Assembly (NCBI GenBank): GCA_963921825.1
Contig: OY997596.1
Coordinates: 4,097,001-4,161,000 of the forward strand
From: Erodium maritimum
Taxonomy: Eukaryota > Streptophyta > Magnoliopsida > Geraniales > Geraniaceae
DNA length: 64,000 nucleotides
Reading direction: 5' to 3'
The translations under genes and the position numbers were made by a program. Below the pieces are notes generated by a model, which saw only the letters and a program-made list of their open reading frames with translations, was not told the DNA's origin and ran no database searches. This document shows positions 51,616 through 63,614 of the stretch, one piece after another (position 1 is the first letter of the stretch; every line of letters starts with the position of its first letter).

Positions 51616-54600
51616 TGTAAAGCCCGATTTTTCTAAAAGAGTAATCTTTCGCAAACTTGAAACGTCGGGGTAGATTGTTGCAACGAGTGAAATTTGAGAA
51701 GAAAAATTTTAAAAAAAAGGAAAATTGGACTGGTTAAGGGTTGGGCCACTTTGGGCCCAACCACTCGCGCGCGCCGGCCCACTCGGCAGAGCCAGCCCAA
51801 GCCCAGAAGAGGCTTGAGTATAAAAAGGAAAATTTAGGGTTTTAACCCATTTTCGCGTCTTCTTCGTTTCTATCTCGCCGACTTCCCCTTCTTCCTCTTC
51901 TAACCTCTCAAACCCTCAGACCACGGCCGTCACCTCCGACCTCCACCTCCACCGCTCTCCTTCATCTCCTCCCCTTTTCCGACTCCCTCTCATCTCCCCC
52001 TCGCTTCTCTCCCTCGTCGAGCCCTTTTCTCCCGTCATCTCCGCAGATTCCGTCGCCTCCGACATCCCTCGTCCCGTCTCCTCGCGTGTTCGAGTCCGGC
52101 GAGACCTTCGCCGTCCTGGCGCTGCTCCGGAAGCAAGCGCGCCGGCGACACCTCGTCGCCGGAGAGTTCTTCAGAAACAGGGGATCGTGTTTCCGGCGAG
52201 ATCCTCACCGTGCGGGCCAGATCTGAGGCGATAACTTCGCCGTGCTCAGCCTTCCGCATCCGTCGTCCCTTTCTCTCCCTATGGTGAGGCTCGGCCGGCG
52301 TTGTACTTGTCTGTGGCCGGCCGGAACGCAAAACCGATTATCTCCCTCCTTTTTCTTTATTTTGTTGATTTCCGAGCAAGTATTTTGGATCTGGAAGGAC
52401 TTGATTTAGAAAAATTAAAGTCTATTTTAATTTTTAAAAGGAAAATCAGTTTTAAACAAAAGGGTTTGAAAATGAAAAGGAAAGGGATTTAATTTGAGAG
52501 GAGGTTTAAAAAGAGAAAAAAAACAGATTTGGAACGAAATAAAAGATGATTTTCGGACTTGGGAACGAAACCGAGGGACGTCGGAACGTTAGAACTACCA
52601 GACTGTCGAAACGGACTTAGGACGGGTTTGAAAGCAGAACGATAAAGCAGGCACCTCAGGAATTGGGCCTCGAAACGCGTGCCTCGGGATCTGTGCATTG
52701 GGAACAGTGCCCCGGTAAACGTGCACCGGGTTCTGTGCTCGTGTGCTCGAACCCGATTCGTCGTAATCCCGCTTGCATCCCGTTCGAGTTTAAAAGGCAT
52801 TGTACTGAACTTATTTTGGACCGTACCTGATCTGATCGTAAGTTTGAACTGTTAAAAAACCAGGCTTGGACCTTGCCCGAGAAACGGGACTTCGCCCGAG
52901 AGCTTGGACTTCACCCGAGAGGACGAAGACCAATCCGGAAACCGTGTGAAGAACGGAGTAGGGACAAATCGACTTTTCAGCAGAATATTTAGAGGAAGAC
53001 CACAAGGTAGGGAAAGTCTTAACTTCTCGGTTAAATAACGCTTAGTATGCCTATTAGGTAATTAATAAAATGGAAAGGTCCTAGAATTGCATACAGGATG
53101 CGAATAACTAAAATAAGTGTCTTTCAATTACTAATAACCGGACGTGTCTATTAAGCATGCTTCGGACGTGAACCAGTAGTATAGCTTGCTTTCAATACTT
53201 GGGAATTGATTTACTGGTAGAGAGGCCGTGATGAGCCCTCGGATTAGTTGTGTGTTAGCTCCACATGCCTGTTTGCTAGTCATTAGGATAATCAAGAGTC
53301 TAATGAAACTAGATCGAATGCATGCTTGAATGTTTGAATATTGAACTTGAATACTTAAATCCTTGGTTGATTGATTGAATGCTTAAATGATTAAATGGTT
53401 GATCGAGTATGACTGGTTGTGCCAAGGAGGCACGATCAGGTGATCGATCGACCGGTGGAGAGCAAGTGGTAAGTGCTGGTAACTTTAGTTATGAGTTTGA
53501 ATCCCGTGTGGTGTGTATTGATGAACGTGTGTAATTCTATGATTGGTTGTGGACCCTGCGGGGCATTGTTTGAGTGGTCCTACGGAACATTGCTTGGTAG
53601 ATCCTGCGGGATATTGTTTGGTAGATCCTGCGGGATAATGTTAGGTAGACCCTGCGGGGTATCGTTTGGCAGATCCTGCGGGATAACAGTTAGGGACCCT
53701 GCGGGGCCTCGATTATTGATCCTGCCGGATAACGGTTAGGGACCCTGCGGGGCATTGGTTATTGAGCCTGCGGGCAACGGCTATGGACCCTGCGAGGCAT
53801 TGGTTATTGAGCCTACGGGCAACGATTATGGACCCTGCGGGGCATTGGTTATCGAGTCTGCGAGCAATGGTTACGGACCCTGCGGGGCATTGGACACTGG
53901 ACCCTGCGGGGCAATTTGATGGTTTACCCTGCGGGGATTGATTTCTTGATTATTCCATCGGAGTGTATGCGTCCTGTGGGAGTATTACCTTGGTTCCCTA
54001 TGACCGATGGTCCCTTGGAGACGTTTCTGAGGATTCCGATGATATGCGCCCTCCTAGGGACGTTTCCGGCATTCTCGACGTTATACGTCTTTGCTGCGTT
54101 ATGCGTCTCCTCTGGACCGAGGGAAAATCCGATATGACACAGAGAGTATTGTGGATCAGAGGGTGGCGACTACATGTCCCACGGCATTATTCTACTTGTC
54201 CCGATGACATATGGTCCTTTGGATACGTTTCCGAGAATCCCGATGATATGCGTCCTCCTAAGGATGTTTCCGGCATTCTCGACGTTATACGTCTTTGCGG
54301 CGTTATGCGTCTCCTCTAGACCGAGGGAAAATCCGACATGACACAACGAGTATTGTGGATCGGAGGGTGGCGACATCATGTCCCACGGCATTACTTGAAC
54401 GTTCGATCTTTTATTGAGTATTTAAGAATTACATGATTCTCTTATTTTGCTACGATCATTATTGACTTTGAAATTGTTAAACATTAGGTTTGCCTCCGTA
54501 TTTCATCATCGGTTTGGTTCCTCGTTTTATTAAGATTTGAATGAACTTGTGAACTCCTGTTTATTAAACTAAAAGGGTGACCTTGTTACGTATTTTCCAT

Positions 54601-54932
54601 ACTGAGCATAAGCTCACCCCTATTTGTTTACTTGTTGTTGTTACAGGCTTGACTGTTGAGTAGAGGACTCGAGGCTTGGGAGCTTCTATGGTCTGGATGC
54701 TTATCCTTAGAGACGTTAGTTCTATTTTGATCATGAACCTTTGTTAAGGAGTTTATTATGGATTTTATAACCCTTTTGTTAAAGGATCTATTATTTGTTT
54801 TGACTTGAAATATTTTTGGATCTTGCATTGAAGTTGGAAGATTTTATGAACTTTATGGTAATTAATCATTGTAACTGCTTTTCTTTAAGTCCTCTCTCGA
54901 GTCCGGGCAAGAACCGGATTTAGGGCGTGACA
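51616..54932 (-). mobile_element. 3.3-kb solo LTR (Gypsy, TGTCACGCC family)
   Basis: Plus strand begins TGTAAAGCCC and ends TTTAGGGCGTGACA, i.e. the same termini as the solo LTR at 9718-10963 in reverse. Perfect ACTAC duplication (51611-51615 and 54933-54937). Inside, on the minus strand, are the GAGCTTATGCTCAGTA motif and the GGAGACGCATAAC segment shared with the other LTRs, plus a minisatellite. No internal retrotransposon genes. Confidence 0.88.
53535..53945 (+). repeat. GC-rich minisatellite within the solo LTR
   Basis: Units close to GACCCTGCGGGGCATTGG alternate with TGAGCCTGCGGGCAACGG, roughly 18-24 bp per unit, about 18-20 units, in otherwise AT-rich DNA. Confidence 0.9.
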
Positions 54933-55269
54933 ACTACCAACCGGGGTTCATAGCCAATCTTACAATATTCTTAACGACGACTTCCACACAATCAACAATA
55001 ACAACAGCAAACACAACCAACCCACAAACCAATAATGCACACATCCTGCACCGCAATACCCGAACTCCACCGGCTGTACACACCCCGATACCATCAATAA
55101 CAACCGGTAGGTCAAACACCCATCGGGCTACCTCTCAATCCAGAGGAGACGCATAACATCACAAAGACATATAGAGTCGAGAATGCCGGAAGCATCCCTA
55201 GAAGGACACATCCATCGGGACCCTCGGAAACGTCTCCAAAGGACCCTAGATCATCGAGGATGAAACACG

Positions 55270-55510
55270 GCACCCAGTGCCCATCACGACCCGTAGGCCC
55301 AACACGACCCTCAGGCCCAACCACGTCCCGTAAGCCCACTATGATATGATTTGTCCCGTCGGCCCTATGCAATATGATATGATGTGGCCCGTCGGCTCCG
55401 ACCCGTCGACCCTATGCAACACGACCCGCAGGCCCAACACGACCCGTAGGCCCCAACCATATTATGGCCCGTCGGCCCGTCCCGTCGGCCCTAAACACGA
55501 CCCGTAGGTC
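55270..55510 (+). repeat. GC-rich minisatellite in the outer Gypsy LTR
   Basis: Units such as CACGACCCGTAGGCCCAA and TGGCCCGTCGGCCC recur irregularly. Same relative place in the LTR as the array at 53.5 kb, but a different unit sequence and the opposite orientation. Confidence 0.8.
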
Positions 55511-55856
55511 CAATCTCAACCGGAATACCATCCTCAAGGAACACACAACAAATAACAATCACGCATCGAAATGCCACATATCAAACACGGCTCACCAAGT
55601 CCAACAGTCTTACCACAAATACACGGCACGTCGGTCTATCACTCACCCGACCATATCACAACAAAGGATTCTCATTACAACAAAACGGCACACATGCCCA
55701 CACATAATCACAATCATGCAACACCGAGCAATAATCTTATTGAACTCTTAAGCACACTCAAACTATCACGTACTTACCATCACTTACCGACCACACGTTC
55801 AACGTGGTAACCCCGCCGGCTTAACCGGTATCAAATCCCCAACCGTCCCACAGTTC

Positions 55857-58800
55857 TGTTGGGGTATAACAACATGGAACAATATTCAAGCAAGAAGAAA
55901 ACAAGGGAAAATAAGCAATCACACAAGAATTTACGTGGTTCGACAATTTGCCTACGTCCACGGTCTCACAACTCTCTTCTTATTGCTCTCACAATGAATG
56001 AATGATTTGGGTTTACAAGTACATGGTATTTATAGGAAAAGACAATGGGTAAAAAATAAGGTAGGAATTAGGTTTCCTAATCCTAATAGGAAATCTCCTC
56101 TAATTGCCTACTCAAGCCTCTTACCTAAATCAATTAGGAGGACTAGACCTTTCCTAAATAAAATAGGAAGTCTCCACACAACCCTAACAATCTCCCACTT
56201 GGAGACTGTCCATGAATGTCTTCACTTCACTCCTACTCATGTAACTCCAATAACACCCCAATGCACCATCAATAAGCTTCTGAGGTAGTGAGACATCTTC
56301 CTTCAACTAACCATGAAGGCCAGCTGAAGTTATGCATAACTTCAGCTTCTCCGTTGTAACAATCTTGGTCAACATATCTGCAGGATTCTTTGACCAAAGG
56401 ATTTTCTTCAAGGACAAAGTACCATCATTCATTAATCCTCTAATGAAATGATATCTCAACTGGATATGCTTCGTCCTAGCATGAAACACAAGATTCTTGG
56501 CGAGATGAATGGCGCTCTGACTGTCGCTATACAAAGGACTGTCTACATGTTTCTTCCCTAACTCCTCCAAGAAATTCTTCAACCATATCATTTCCTTTCC
56601 AGCTTCTGAAATAGCCATGTATTCAGCTTCAGTGGTTGAAAGAGCAACACTCTTCTGCAATCGAGACATCCAACTAACTGATGTGCCACCCAAGGTAAAG
56701 ACGTACCTTGTAGTACTCTTCCTTGTGTCCAAACATCCACCTAAGTCTGCATCAGAAAACCCTCCTAAGATTACATCCTTCTTCTTGAAATGTAGTGCAA
56801 CCTTTGAAGTGCCTTTCAAGTAGCGAAACAACCACTTGACTGCTTCCCAATGCTCTCTCCCAGGATTAGACATGAATCTACTAACAACTCCCACTGCATG
56901 TGCAATGTCGGACCTTGTGCAAACCATTGCGTACATCAAACTGCCCACTGCTGATGCGTACGGGACTTTAGCCATTTCTTCCTTGTCTTTATCCGTCTTA
57001 GATGACTGTTCTCGAGTGAGTTTGAAGTGACCTCCCAACGGCGTACTTCTTGTCTTAGCATCTTGGAGACTGAACTTGTTCAAGATCTTCTCAATATACT
57101 TCTCTTGAGATAGCTTAAACTTCCATCAGATCGATCCCTAATGATGCTCATTCCGAGTATTTGCTTTGCTGCGCCTAAGTCCTTCATCTCAAACTCTTCA
57201 GACATCTGTCTCTTCAATTTGTTGATTTCTACCATGTTGGATCCTGCAATCAACATGTCATCAACGTACAACAATAATATGATGTAGGATCCATTGAAAT
57301 GCTTGACATAGCAACAATGGTCCATGACACATCTTGAGTATCCACTCCTCATCATAAAATCGTCAAACTTCAAGTACCACTGTCTTGGTGCTTGTTTCAG
57401 ACCATACAAACTTTTATACAATTTGCAAACTAGGTCTTCACTCCCAGCTCTCTGGAAATCCTCTGGCTGTACCATATAAATATCTTCGTCAAGATCACCA
57501 TGTAAGAACGCGGTCTTCACATCTAGTTGCTCTAGATGAAGATCCTCTGCAGCCACGATACCTAACACAAGCCTGATAGTAGTCATCTTGACTATTGGAG
57601 AGAATATCTCGTTGTAGTCAATCCCCTTCTTCTGTTGAAAGCCTTTGACTACTAACCTTGCCTTGTACCTCTTGCTACCATCATGTTCTTCCTTGACCCT
57701 GAACACCCATTTATTTTGTAGAGCCTTTTTCCCAGCCGGTAACTTAGTCAATGACCAAGTTTCATTCTTTTCAAGAGATTTCATCTCTTCATCCATGGCT
57801 GACTCCCATTTAATCGAATCATCCATTTGAACTGCCTCTGTATAACACTGAGGCTCTCCATTCTCAGTCAACAACAGATAATGTAGTGATGGAGAGAACC
57901 GTTCTGGAGGTCTTGAAACTCTACTCGATCTCCTTACTTCAGCTACTGGGGTAGCCGGTACTATCTCCTCATTATTTTCTTGTAATTGACTCTCACTGCC
58001 GCCTGTAACATCTTCTATTGTAATATCTTCCAACATTGCTTCTTCCTTGCCTTCGGGTTCTTTAGTGATATCTTGCTCCACACTCAAGCGATCCTTGTAC
58101 ATAGCGCTTTCACAGAATGTGACATCTCTGCTTCTGATGACTTTCATCTTTGACTCATCCCAGAATCTATACCCCATGTCATCAGATCCATAGCCAATGA
58201 ATGCACACTTCTTTGCTTTTGGACCAAGCTTGTCTCTGTCGGAATCCTTTACTCTCACATAAGAAACACAACCAAAAACTCGCAAATGTTGAAGATTTAC
58301 CTCTTTTCCACGCCATTCTTCTTCAGGAATCTTGAATTCCAAAGGAACTGAGGGTCCACGATTGATGAGGTATGCTGTTGTGCTCACTGCGTCTGCACAA
58401 AACCTTTTAGGCAATCCTGCTTGAATCCTCATACTCTTCGCCCTCTCGTTCAGCGTTTTGTTCATCCTCTAAGCAACACCATTATGTTGGGGCGTCTCAG
58501 GCTCAGTCTTTAGCATCCTTATACCATGCTCAGCACAATAATCAATAAACTCATCACTACTATACTCACCACCATTGTCAGACTTTAAACACTTCACTTT
58601 TAAGTCAGTTTCATTCTCAACAGCAGCTTTCCACTTCTTAAAGGTATTAAAAACTTCATCTTTGTGCTTTAGAAAGTAAACCCATACCTTTCTTGTGGAA
58701 TCATCGATGAAGGTGACATAGTAGCGAGATCCTCCAATTGATGGAACTTTTGTAGGTCCATACACGTCTGAATGCACCATTTCCAGCTTCTTTGCCATAG

Positions 58801-60562
58801 GAGGTTTCCCTGACTTTGCAAAGCTAACTCGTTTCTGCTTTCCGAACACACATGGTTCGCAAAAACTAACCTTCACATTCTTCAGTTCTGGAATCTTCCC
58901 CTTTGAAGCTAACATCTTCATTCCTTTCTCACTCATATGCCCAAGTCGTTGGTGCCATAGAGTTGAAGGATCAGGCCCATCAGTAACTGCATTAACCTCT
59001 TCCACTGGCATCTCCTCCATGTACAAAGTTCCTCTCTTCCATCCTCTAGCAATAATAAAATTCCCTTTTGATACCTTCCATTGGCCGTTCTTAAAGGTTA
59101 TACCGTATCCCAAACTGTCCAGATGACTTACAGAGATCAACATTCTCCTTATGGTAGGGATATACCTTACATCTTTTAACGTCCAAATTGTACCCATGGG
59201 AGTTTTAAGATTCACATCTCCTATGCCCGCAATTTCTTCCGTCTCATCATTGGCTAGATGAACTATACCTTTTATAGGTCTAAAATTCACTAGCATATTT
59301 TTATAATGGGTAGTTTGGAAAGAAGCACCTGAATCCATGATCCATGACTCAACCGGGCTTTCTACACAACAGATCAAAGCATCATCTTCAAATTCTTTTG
59401 TCGCATTCACCGAGTTGTTCTCCTTTCTTTCCTTCTTTGGGTTCAGGCATTGACTCTTGAAGTGGCCAGTTTGTTGACAATTATAGCAAGTCACATCTGC
59501 TCTGCTGTTAGATTGTCCTCTCCTTCTAGACTTCGATCTGCCTCGCCCTTTGTTCTTACTCCTTTCATAATTCCTACCTCTTCCGTCCACGTTCAACACG
59601 GAGCCTGACGATTCTCCAGAATTCCTTCTACGAATATCTTCCCCGAGAATCAAGTCTCTTATCCCCTCGAACGACAGTTTAGTAGATCCAGACGAACTAC
59701 TAACTGTTGTGACGGTTCCTGACCAACTATCAGGTAACGAAGACAGCAACAATAGGGCTTGTACCTCATCATCGAATTTAATATCCACTGACACTAATCT
59801 GGATAGTATCGTATTAAATTCGTTCACATGATCGGTAACATTAGCACCTTCCCTCATCTTCGTATTAACTAATAGACGAATCAAATATACCTTGTTTGAT
59901 GCAGACGGCTTTTCGTACATATTTGATAGCGCCTTTATTAGTCCGTAGGTAGTTGTCTCCTTCATTACGTTGTAGGCAACGTTCCTTGTCAATGTCAACC
60001 TCACTGCACCAAGTGCTTGTCGATCTAGCAACTGCCAATCGGCCGAACTTAGCTTCTCTGGTTTGGTCTCTGACAACGGTTCATGTAGCTTCTTCTGGTA
60101 CAGATAATCCTCAATCTGCATCTTCTAGAATCAAAAATCTTTCCTATCGAACTTGTCGATTCGCACTTTCCCATCTTCTGCCATTGCTCCCACTTGCCAC
60201 GAACCTGGCTCTGATACCAGTTGTTGGGGTATAACAACGTGGAACAATATTCAAGCAAGAAGAAAACAAGGGAAAATAAGCAATCACACAAGAACACAAG
60301 AATTTACGTGGTTCGGCAATTTGCCTACGTCCACGGTCTCACTACTCTCTTCTTATTGCTCTCACAATGAATGAATGATTTGGGTTTACAAGTACATGGT
60401 ATTTATAGGAGAAGACAATGGGTAAAAAATAAGGTAGGAATTAGGTTTCCTAATCCTAATAGGAAATCTCCTCTAATTGCCTACTCAAGCCTCTTACCTA
60501 AATCAATTAGGAGGACTAGACCTTTCCTAAATAAAATAGGAAGTCTCCACACAACCCTAACA
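55857..60562 (-). mobile_element. Copia retrotransposon 2 (Tork/TNT1-like), nearly complete
   Basis: LTRs 55857-56189 (333 bp) and 60222-60562 (341 bp) differ by an 8-bp duplication (AACACAAG) and about four substitutions. TSD AGTTC is perfect (55852-55856 and 60563-60567). PBS TGGTATCAGAGCC at 60207-60219. A PPT-like AAGTGGGAGA precedes the 3' LTR on the minus strand. All pol domains are present, with four frame-breaking changes. Inserted in the outer Gypsy LTR. A young but inactive copy. Confidence 0.95.
56307..60184 (-). pseudogene. Copia-2 gag-pol, four lesions
   Basis: From the start at 60184: gag with UBN2 region, zinc knuckle CYNCQQTGHFKSQC, protease motif WIMDSGAS, integrase HHCC (LWHQRLGHMSEKG...CEPC) and core Asp residues, reverse transcriptase with YVDDM, RNase H with DADLGG, STTEAEYMA and DSQSAIHLAKN, ending at 56307. 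Breaks: in-frame stops TGA at 60133-60131 and TAG at 60127-60125 in the gag start, a Glu-to-TAG change at 58471-58469 in integrase, and a one-base loss near 57110 between RT and RNase H. Everything else is readable, so decay is recent. Confidence 0.93.
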
Positions 60563-61020
60563 AGTTCAACATATCAATTAACAGGAAATAACCACACAGG
60601 TCATCAGCATGCATCACTAGTTCAATCCTATCCGTTTTCATGTTCGTTATTTAATATACGTTCAAACAACACAAGCACACTAGCAGAAGCACTTAACAAA
60701 CAATCCTACGGGCACGTCATGGCCCGAAACTAGCAGCACAACAATTCCCAAGACAGAAAACGTAAATGCTCACATTTCATACGTCTACGCTAATTGTTCG
60801 CATCCTACATGCCAAACTACGATCTTTTCGATTTTATTATTATTACCTAGCATACATACTAGTAACTTTCTGTAATTAAACCGGTATTCGCTACTTTCCC
60901 TACCTCAAGAAGATACCACATCAACGTCTCCTAGCTGCTGACGACCGGGCCAACACCGTCTTCTAGGGCGAAGTCCGCGTCTAGGTTTAACTCCGGTCTT
61001 TTCTTCGATCGAAGCCGTAC

Positions 61021-61440
61021 TCTAATTTAAAAAAAATGATAGTTTTAAAAAATGAGTGAATTAAAAAAAATCTGAATTTTTATGTATTTTTAAAATTAAA
61101 ATCTGAATTTTTGAAAATAAAAATAATTTTCTTAAATAAAAATTGAATTTATATAAAAAAAAACTGATTTTATTTTAAAAGTAGTGAAATTTTCATTTTA
61201 ACACCCTAAACAATGAAGGGTATTATTGTCATTTCACTTATTTTCAAATTCTGAACCAATGGCATGAGTTTGAAAATTTGAGTAATAGTTAGGGGTATTT
61301 TGGACATTTTACCCGGTTGGGTATGAAAGTGAAATTAAAAGTTTGGTTAGGGTATGAAATTGATAAAAATTTATGCCAGGGTATTAAACTGAAATTAAAT
61401 GTTTGCCAGGGTGGTAAAATGAAATTTTCCCTATAAGTAA
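61021..61440. repeat. AT-rich MITE-like sequence
   Basis: 61040-61180 (AAAATCTGAATTTTTGAAAA repeats) resembles the interior of the element at 11951-12809. 61190-61435 has a loosely inverted structure (GTGAAATTTTCATTTTA and TAAAATGAAATTTTCCC at its ends). Confidence 0.5.
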
Positions 61441-62320
61441 TAATATAATCTAACACTCCCCGTAGTCAGAACAGACAGAGATTGAATGCTCGGACTAAAA
61501 CAAGTATGTAGAAAGTAATGATACATGTTGATTAAAAATGACCAAGAGAGGAGGTTGTTTCTTCTTATTGGGCCGTGCGAGACAAATGGCCGTTGATAAA
61601 CTTGAGCTTTTAGCACCATGGATGGGCTGCTGAAGTGAGCCCATGTTGTGTTGTAAGGAGAGAAGGCCCGGTAAAGGTTGTTGAATTGATGAAAGCTCGT
61701 GGTGAGTAGGGGCTGCTAGGCTGAAGCACTGTGGAAATTGGTTGTTGCATCACAAAACCAATATGGTGTCAAGCATAAAACAATAGTCAACTTGGTTGTT
61801 AAGAGAGAAAGTACTAGAGATTTTAATGAAAGTAAGGAATAATAAGTTTATAGATTTAACGAACATGATAAAGATTAATAAGATTGTTTTTTTTTAAAAA
61901 GACATTAAATAAGAACTTGTTAATTAATTTCTGAATTAATGGCCCATGTACTAAATAACCATTCAATTAAGGAAGCCCAATATTATGGTGATTGAGCACA
62001 AATGATGAGTTGGTTATTGGGGGTTTTAATTCCCTTCTCTCTCCCTTTTTTGAACAAGTTAGAGAAACCACTCTATGAACCATTATAGAGAAGAGAAAGG
62101 AGAAAGGAGAGAGCGAAGAAAAATACTCAAGATTCAAGAGCAAAAGAAAAGCATGGAATCGGGTATGTCATATACGTATTTAATTCTTCTCGTCCGTATT
62201 ATAGAAGTATAGATTGATATGGTTGAATTAAACTGAGTTTTAACGTTCGTCTTCAATTCCACATCAAAGTTCATAGAATTGATCTTAAATTCATACAGTG
62301 GTATCAGAACATAGTTAATA
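61441..62320 (+). other. Possible 5' LTR end with primer-binding site
   Basis: No gene. A plausible LTR end TTCATACA is followed by GTGGTATCAGAACATAG at about 62299-62315, close to the tRNA-iMet PBS, and is preceded by a purine-rich leader. The LTR start was not located. Confidence 0.4.
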
Positions 62321-62529
62321 ACTCTTTTAATTCACCTTAACTGATTATCTGAAAATCTGATGGTTCCTAAAATTTTGCTTTGATCGTTGGTGATTTAATT
62401 TACTGTATTTTTTTATTACTAAACCAATTTTGCTAATCAATGGGTGTTATGAAATTGATTACGAGAGTGAATTATTTAACATATTCATAATAATCCTTAT
62501 TGGTTTAGTCTTCACAGTAACTAAATTTG

Positions 62530-63060
62530 ATTTTTCACTCCCCAAATCCGGAATCCCCTTTCGGTCGGGTATCCGGGAGCCCTGATGATATGTGTTCCTG
62601 TGGGGACATTTCCGGGAGCCCCGATGATATGTGTCTCCTCTGGATCGAGGGGCATTCCGGTATGATGTGTTGGTTGTGTCTGGAGCGGAGTCTTGTGGTT
62701 TTGATTATCTATATTTCGGTACTCGTGTGTTTCCTTAGTTGTTTCTATTGGTGAATAAGTTGTCTCCCCGTCGATCTCCTTTGATAACTATTTTATTAAG
62801 TGTTGCAATTCTTGTTGACCTCTAATTATGATGTCTTTTGGATAATTGTACTAATCGGGGTTTGTTGTCAAAGCAGGGGTTCTTTTTCCTTTACTACTTT
62901 TTCCTACTGAGCGTAATCTCACCCCCTCTGTTTTTACTGTTTTACAGGTTTCGTTGGTGAGTAGGATTAGAGGTCGTCTCAGGGCTCGGAAGCTCTCCGA
63001 GATTACGGGAATCGCTATATTAGAGACGTACTTTCTATTTATGAACTAAACTTGTTTTAC
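62530..63060 (-). mobile_element. Gypsy LTR fragment (TGTCACGCC family)
   Basis: Carries GATGATATGTGTCTCCTCTGG (here in minus-orientation LTR sense), ACTGAGCGTAATCTCACCCC and GGCTCGGAAGCTCTCCG, all matching segments of the LTRs at 36.3 and 54.3 kb. Both ends are lost. Confidence 0.55.
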
Positions 63061-63069
63061 TTATTGTTC

Positions 63070-63614
63070 CTGGAACAGTACTTCCCGATATCAGCCCGTG
63101 AGGACAGACATCAGCAGTTCCTGGAGCTGCGTCAGAGAGGGATGTCCGTATCGGATTATGAGGTGAGGTTCACATCCTTGTCCCGTTTCGCACCAAAGTT
63201 GGTGTAGACCGAGGAGCGCCGTTGTAGACGATTCGAGGGAGGGCTTCTTCCGCCGATTGCGGATCTAGTCATTGCCTTCAGGACTGAGGAGTATTCTGCA
63301 CTAGTGGACCAGGCACTAGCTGTGGAGCGGCACTTTCGAGAGACCGCCAGAGCTCGGGAGAGCAGGTCGAGACCGAGCGGCTTCCTGAGGACGCCTGAGG
63401 GCCGCGATCCGACGAGGCAGAGGAGCTCAAGATTCTATCGGCCTCAGACCCAATCTGGTAGGGCGAGACAGGACTGGTCAGTGGCGTCAGCTGGACCCGC
63501 CGCGTCGGAGCTACCGCCAGTATGTTACTTCTGCCACCAGTTAGGCCATCGGAGCCGAGACTGTCCGAGGGATGGTACGCGCAGGTGTCATACATGCGAC
63601 CAAGTCTGGCACTT
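63070..63614 (+). pseudogene. Ty3/Gypsy gag fragment
   Basis: One frame with QFLELRQRGMSVSDYEVRF, the end of the retrotransposon gag domain, an in-frame TAG at 63205-63207, an Arg/Ser-rich linker, and a zinc knuckle CYFCHQLGHRSRDC. A second zinc knuckle (CHTCDQVWHF) is cut in the middle by the next LTR. Probably gag of the same Gypsy lineage that supplied the surrounding LTRs. Confidence 0.8.

Larger units (their letters stand above)
51239..61020 (+). mobile_element. Outer Gypsy-type LTR, broken by two nested insertions
   Basis: Starts TGTCATGCCCC at 51239. It continues as 51239-51615, 54938-55856 and 60568 to about 61020, joined across a solo LTR and a Copia element whose target duplications prove the order. 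Contains CCAGAGGAGACGCATAAC (about 55141) and a GC-rich minisatellite. The 3' end is not recognised; AT-rich MITE-like DNA follows. Confidence 0.65.

Noticed and set aside
55464..55810. Overlapping plus-strand frames in Gypsy LTR DNA
   Set aside because: Low-complexity His/Thr/Asn-rich products within a repeat.
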